From Bradyrhizobium sp. CCGE-LA001 (GTDB taxonomy: Bacteria; Pseudomonadota; Alphaproteobacteria; Rhizobiales; Xanthobacteraceae): a stretch of DNA of 64,000 bases. The position numbers were made by a program, and so were the translations under genes. The notes under the pieces were generated by a model. The model searched no databases. It saw only the letters and a program-made list of their open reading frames with translations, and was not told where the DNA came from. This document shows, piece by piece, positions 62,240-64,000 of this stretch. The first letter of the stretch is position 1; every line of letters begins with the position of its first letter. The stretch is taken from positions 5,759,501 to 5,823,500 of the forward strand of contig NZ_CP013949.1 in NCBI RefSeq assembly GCF_000296215.2. The letters are read 5' to 3'.

Positions 62240-63748
62240 CTACGTCCCCTTCGGCCGCACGATCGCCCAACCGATGCGCAGGAGCTGTTGGCGGCCGGTG
62301 ACCAGCCATTCGAAGGCGCGCGGGACTTCCGGCACGATGTCGGGGAAGCGCTTCAGGATCTCCGGCGGCGGCGTGCCGGCAGTGTCGGAGGCGCGCCAGA
62401 CGACGACACCGCCGGTTTCCCTGAATTTGGTCTGGTTCATCCACGGCGTGCGCGCAGGATCGGCGTCGATGAACAGATGCGGCCGGCCGGAATGCAGCGT
62501 GATCAGGCTCGCAAGCTGAGTCTCGCCGGCGACCGCGCGCAGGCGCTGGTTGGTGCGACGCGCGAAGCTCTCGTCGAAGAAATCCGCGATCGCGCGCGCC
62601 GGTATCGAGGTCGCGATTTCCCCGGTGCCGGTCCAGGGCATGAGCAGGACGGCGAGCACGACGCCGATGGCAGGCGCGACGACCGCGGCGGCCCACACCA
62701 TGCGCAGCATTCGCGCGCGGCGCATCGCGATCAGATCGCCGGCGGCAACGACCACGGCGAGGCCCGACATCAACAGCACAACGGCGGCGCCGCCGACGAC
62801 GGATTCCAGCCCGAGCAAGCCTGAGATCAGCACCGCCCCGAGTGCGGGCGCGGCCGCGAAGAAATAGACGAAATTGCGCGCGAGCGGCGCGACCGGCGGC
62901 CGGTAGATGATCGGCGGCTCCTCGCCCTTACCGGCAAACAGGCCGGTGTTGAGGAAAGTCAATGCGGGGATCGCCGCCGCGCCAAGCACGAGGCCACCAA
63001 GCAGCCAGGCTGCGTGCAGCGCGCGGGCGTTGAGCTCGGAGGCCTGCGGCAAGGCCGGCAGCGTCAACGTCTCGGCACGCATCAGCCAGACCGCGTAGGG
63101 CAGCGCCAGCACGGCGACCACGATCGATGCGAACAGCGGATCCAGCCCGCGCAGCGTCCTGCGACCGCCGGCGGTCGAAACCGCGAAGGCGACGATCAGC
63201 AGGAGAAGGAAGATCGCCGCAGGCGTCGTGAGCAACAGCAGGCCGGCCTCGATCGACCAGGCGAACCAGGCATTGCCGCGGCGTTGGCCGATGATCTGCC
63301 AGGAGTGCAGCAGCAACAGCGCCCAGAGCGGCCGCGCCAGCACCAGCGGACCGAAATCGAGCGCAGGCGAGGAGAAGGCCAGCACCGTCATGGTCAAGAG
63401 CACGGCGAGCACCGCCTGCTGCGAGCCGACCACGGCGCGGGCGAGATAATAGAGCGCAATGAAGGTCGCGATCTCGCAGAGCTGGGCGAGGACATAGACA
63501 CCCAGCATGTGGCCGCCGGCGGCGCGATAGGAGATGTCGGCTAGCCAGATCGGCAAGGGCGGGCCGAGATCGGTGCCGACCTGGTACTCCCGGCCGAAGG
63601 CCAGCAGCGTCGCAAGGGTGCCGGGCGGGCTGCGGTAGAACACCAGCGCGACGAACAGCCACATCGCAGCCTGCAGCAGCACGGCGATCCACACGATCAG
63701 CCGCGGCCGGGCGCGAATGAGCTCGATGACCAGGGAGGTAAACCGCAT
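62240..63748 (-). CDS. Polytopic membrane protein, glycosyltransferase family 39-like
   Basis: A 502-residue protein with about 11-13 membrane segments. The first extracytoplasmic loop contains YQVGTDLGPPLPIWLADISY, which resembles the acidic loop of GT-C transferases of the ArnT/PMT type, where an aspartate is catalytic. The last 110 residues form a soluble domain (RLRAVAGETQLASLITLHSG, then HLFIDADPARTPW). It may transfer a sugar from a polyprenyl-phosphate donor in the periplasm. The acceptor is unknown. ATG 63748 places the first helix at the terminus. Call is by topology and loop pattern. Confidence 0.78.
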   Translation of the reverse strand: MRFTSLVIELIRARPRLIVWIAVLLQAAMWLFVALVFYRSPPGTLATLLAFGREYQVGTDLGPPLPIWLADISYRAAGGHMLGVYVLAQLCEIATFIALYYLARAVVGSQQAVLAVLLTMTVLAFSSPALDFGPLVLARPLWALLLLHSWQIIGQRRGNAWFAWSIEAGLLLLTTPAAIFLLLLIVAFAVSTAGGRRTLRGLDPLFASIVVAVLALPYAVWLMRAETLTLPALPQASELNARALHAAWLLGGLVLGAAAIPALTFLNTGLFAGKGEEPPIIYRPPVAPLARNFVYFFAAAPALGAVLISGLLGLESVVGGAAVVLLMSGLAVVVAAGDLIAMRRARMLRMVWAAAVVAPAIGVVLAVLLMPWTGTGEIATSIPARAIADFFDESFARRTNQRLRAVAGETQLASLITLHSGRPHLFIDADPARTPWMNQTKFRETGGVVVWRASDTAGTPPPEILKRFPDIVPEVPRAFEWLVTGRQQLLRIGWAIVRPKGT

Positions 63749-63845
63749 GCAACGTCCGAAAGATGCAGCCAACCCGTCCAGCCGGCCCTATTCGCTCACA
63801 TCTGATTTGATAAAGGGCGCTGCGGGTCGTGGCAACCGCCGCACG

Positions 63846-63933
63846 TCGTAATGCCCGGGCTTGTCCCGGGCATCCACGTATTTCGGAGCGGCAGCAGAAG
63901 ACGTGGATGGCCGGGTCAAGCCCGGCCATGACG
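63846..63933. repeat. Dispersed palindromic repeat, family C, copy 2
   Basis: CGTAATGCCCGGGCTTGTCC, then CATCCACGT and the inverse ACGTGGATGGCCGGGTCAAG and CCCGGCCATGACG. It resembles the unit at 39761 and lies 5' of the GT39-like gene. Confidence 0.85.
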
Positions 63934-63957
63934 AATGAGAAGTTGTACCGGGATCAG

Positions 63958-64000
63958 CTAGAGATTTGCGGCGGCACTGGTCTCGACGCTCGCCTCCACC
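63958..64000 (-). CDS. Possible C-terminal end of an unidentified gene (partial)
   Basis: On the minus strand a frame enters from the right edge and ends at TAG 63958 after 14 codons, with a residual sequence VEASVETSAAANL. The alanine-rich tail fits a protein terminus, but the visible part is far too short to identify. It would be transcribed toward the family C repeat. Confidence 0.3.
   Translation of the reverse strand, partial: VEASVETSAAANL

Overview
The window looks like chromosomal DNA of a Bradyrhizobium-type alphaproteobacterium (Hyphomicrobiales). It is GC-rich, with long antisense reading frames caused by third-position GC bias. It carries GTG and TTG starts, a COG4111 (NadQ-type) regulator with a nadABC operon, a decaprenyl/octaprenyl diphosphate synthase, DUF1236, DUF6894 and TIGR02301 proteins, and many dispersed palindromic repeats of the kinds common in Bradyrhizobium and Rhodopseudomonas. 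The genus call rests on protein and repeat character only. There is no phage, integron, IS element or CRISPR array. Most of it is core housekeeping sequence with small regulatory and small-protein surprises.

Layout. 1-3.3 kb: a minus-strand row bisC, osmC, msrA (sulfoxide and peroxide repair; msrA is cut by the left edge). 3.4-5.9 kb: a TonB-dependent receptor behind a perfect NikR-type operator, so probably nickel-regulated. 6.2-7.4 kb: two small hypotheticals, a BrnA-like relic and tRNA-Pro(CGG). 7.5-11 kb: tsaC/Sua5, an FAD-linked 2-hydroxyacid dehydrogenase, a GNAT enzyme and nudK. 11.1-14.1 kb: an overlapping pair of small genes, then a GrdB-like protein with a class III CoA-transferase. 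14.2-16.9 kb: an SRAP protein, a Nudix enzyme and conserved small genes. 17.0-18.8 kb: an ECF sigma factor with a DUF4142 plus cupredoxin operon; the two units share one promoter pattern. 18.8-25.2 kb: sulfurtransferase, dihydroorotase, an overlapping ygfZ-tag-HD operon, a dual-specificity-type phosphatase and the NadQ-type regulator.

25.3-35.6 kb: a large DUF2339 membrane protein, two paralogous chemoreceptors, small secreted or unknown proteins, an AcuI/YhdH reductase and an MFS transporter. 35.8-39.7 kb: nadABC behind two matching dyads, the likely sites of the NadQ-type regulator encoded 11 kb away. 39.8-48.9 kb: a SleB-like cell wall hydrolase, pyruvate phosphate dikinase with a long basic N-terminal tail, DUF3096, DUF1236 and glyQS. 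49-52.7 kb: a short S49 peptidase, a 32-residue membrane peptide behind an EcfG general-stress promoter, a TrmN6-like methyltransferase, DUF2007 and polyprenyl diphosphate synthase. 52.9-56.3 kb: an HxlR regulator with a FabF-like synthase, a LysE exporter and an alpha/beta hydrolase. 56.4-63.7 kb: ispE, a TPR lipoprotein-like protein, ETF-quinone oxidoreductase, a uracil-DNA glycosylase and a polytopic membrane protein.

The most useful new material is regulatory: the NikR operator, the duplicated ECF promoter, the NadQ operator pair and the EcfG promoter on a small ORF. Several genes below 60 codons (11160-11339, 44841-44996, 50439-50537) are annotated here from direct reading. I see no clear unknown multi-gene defence or biosynthetic system.
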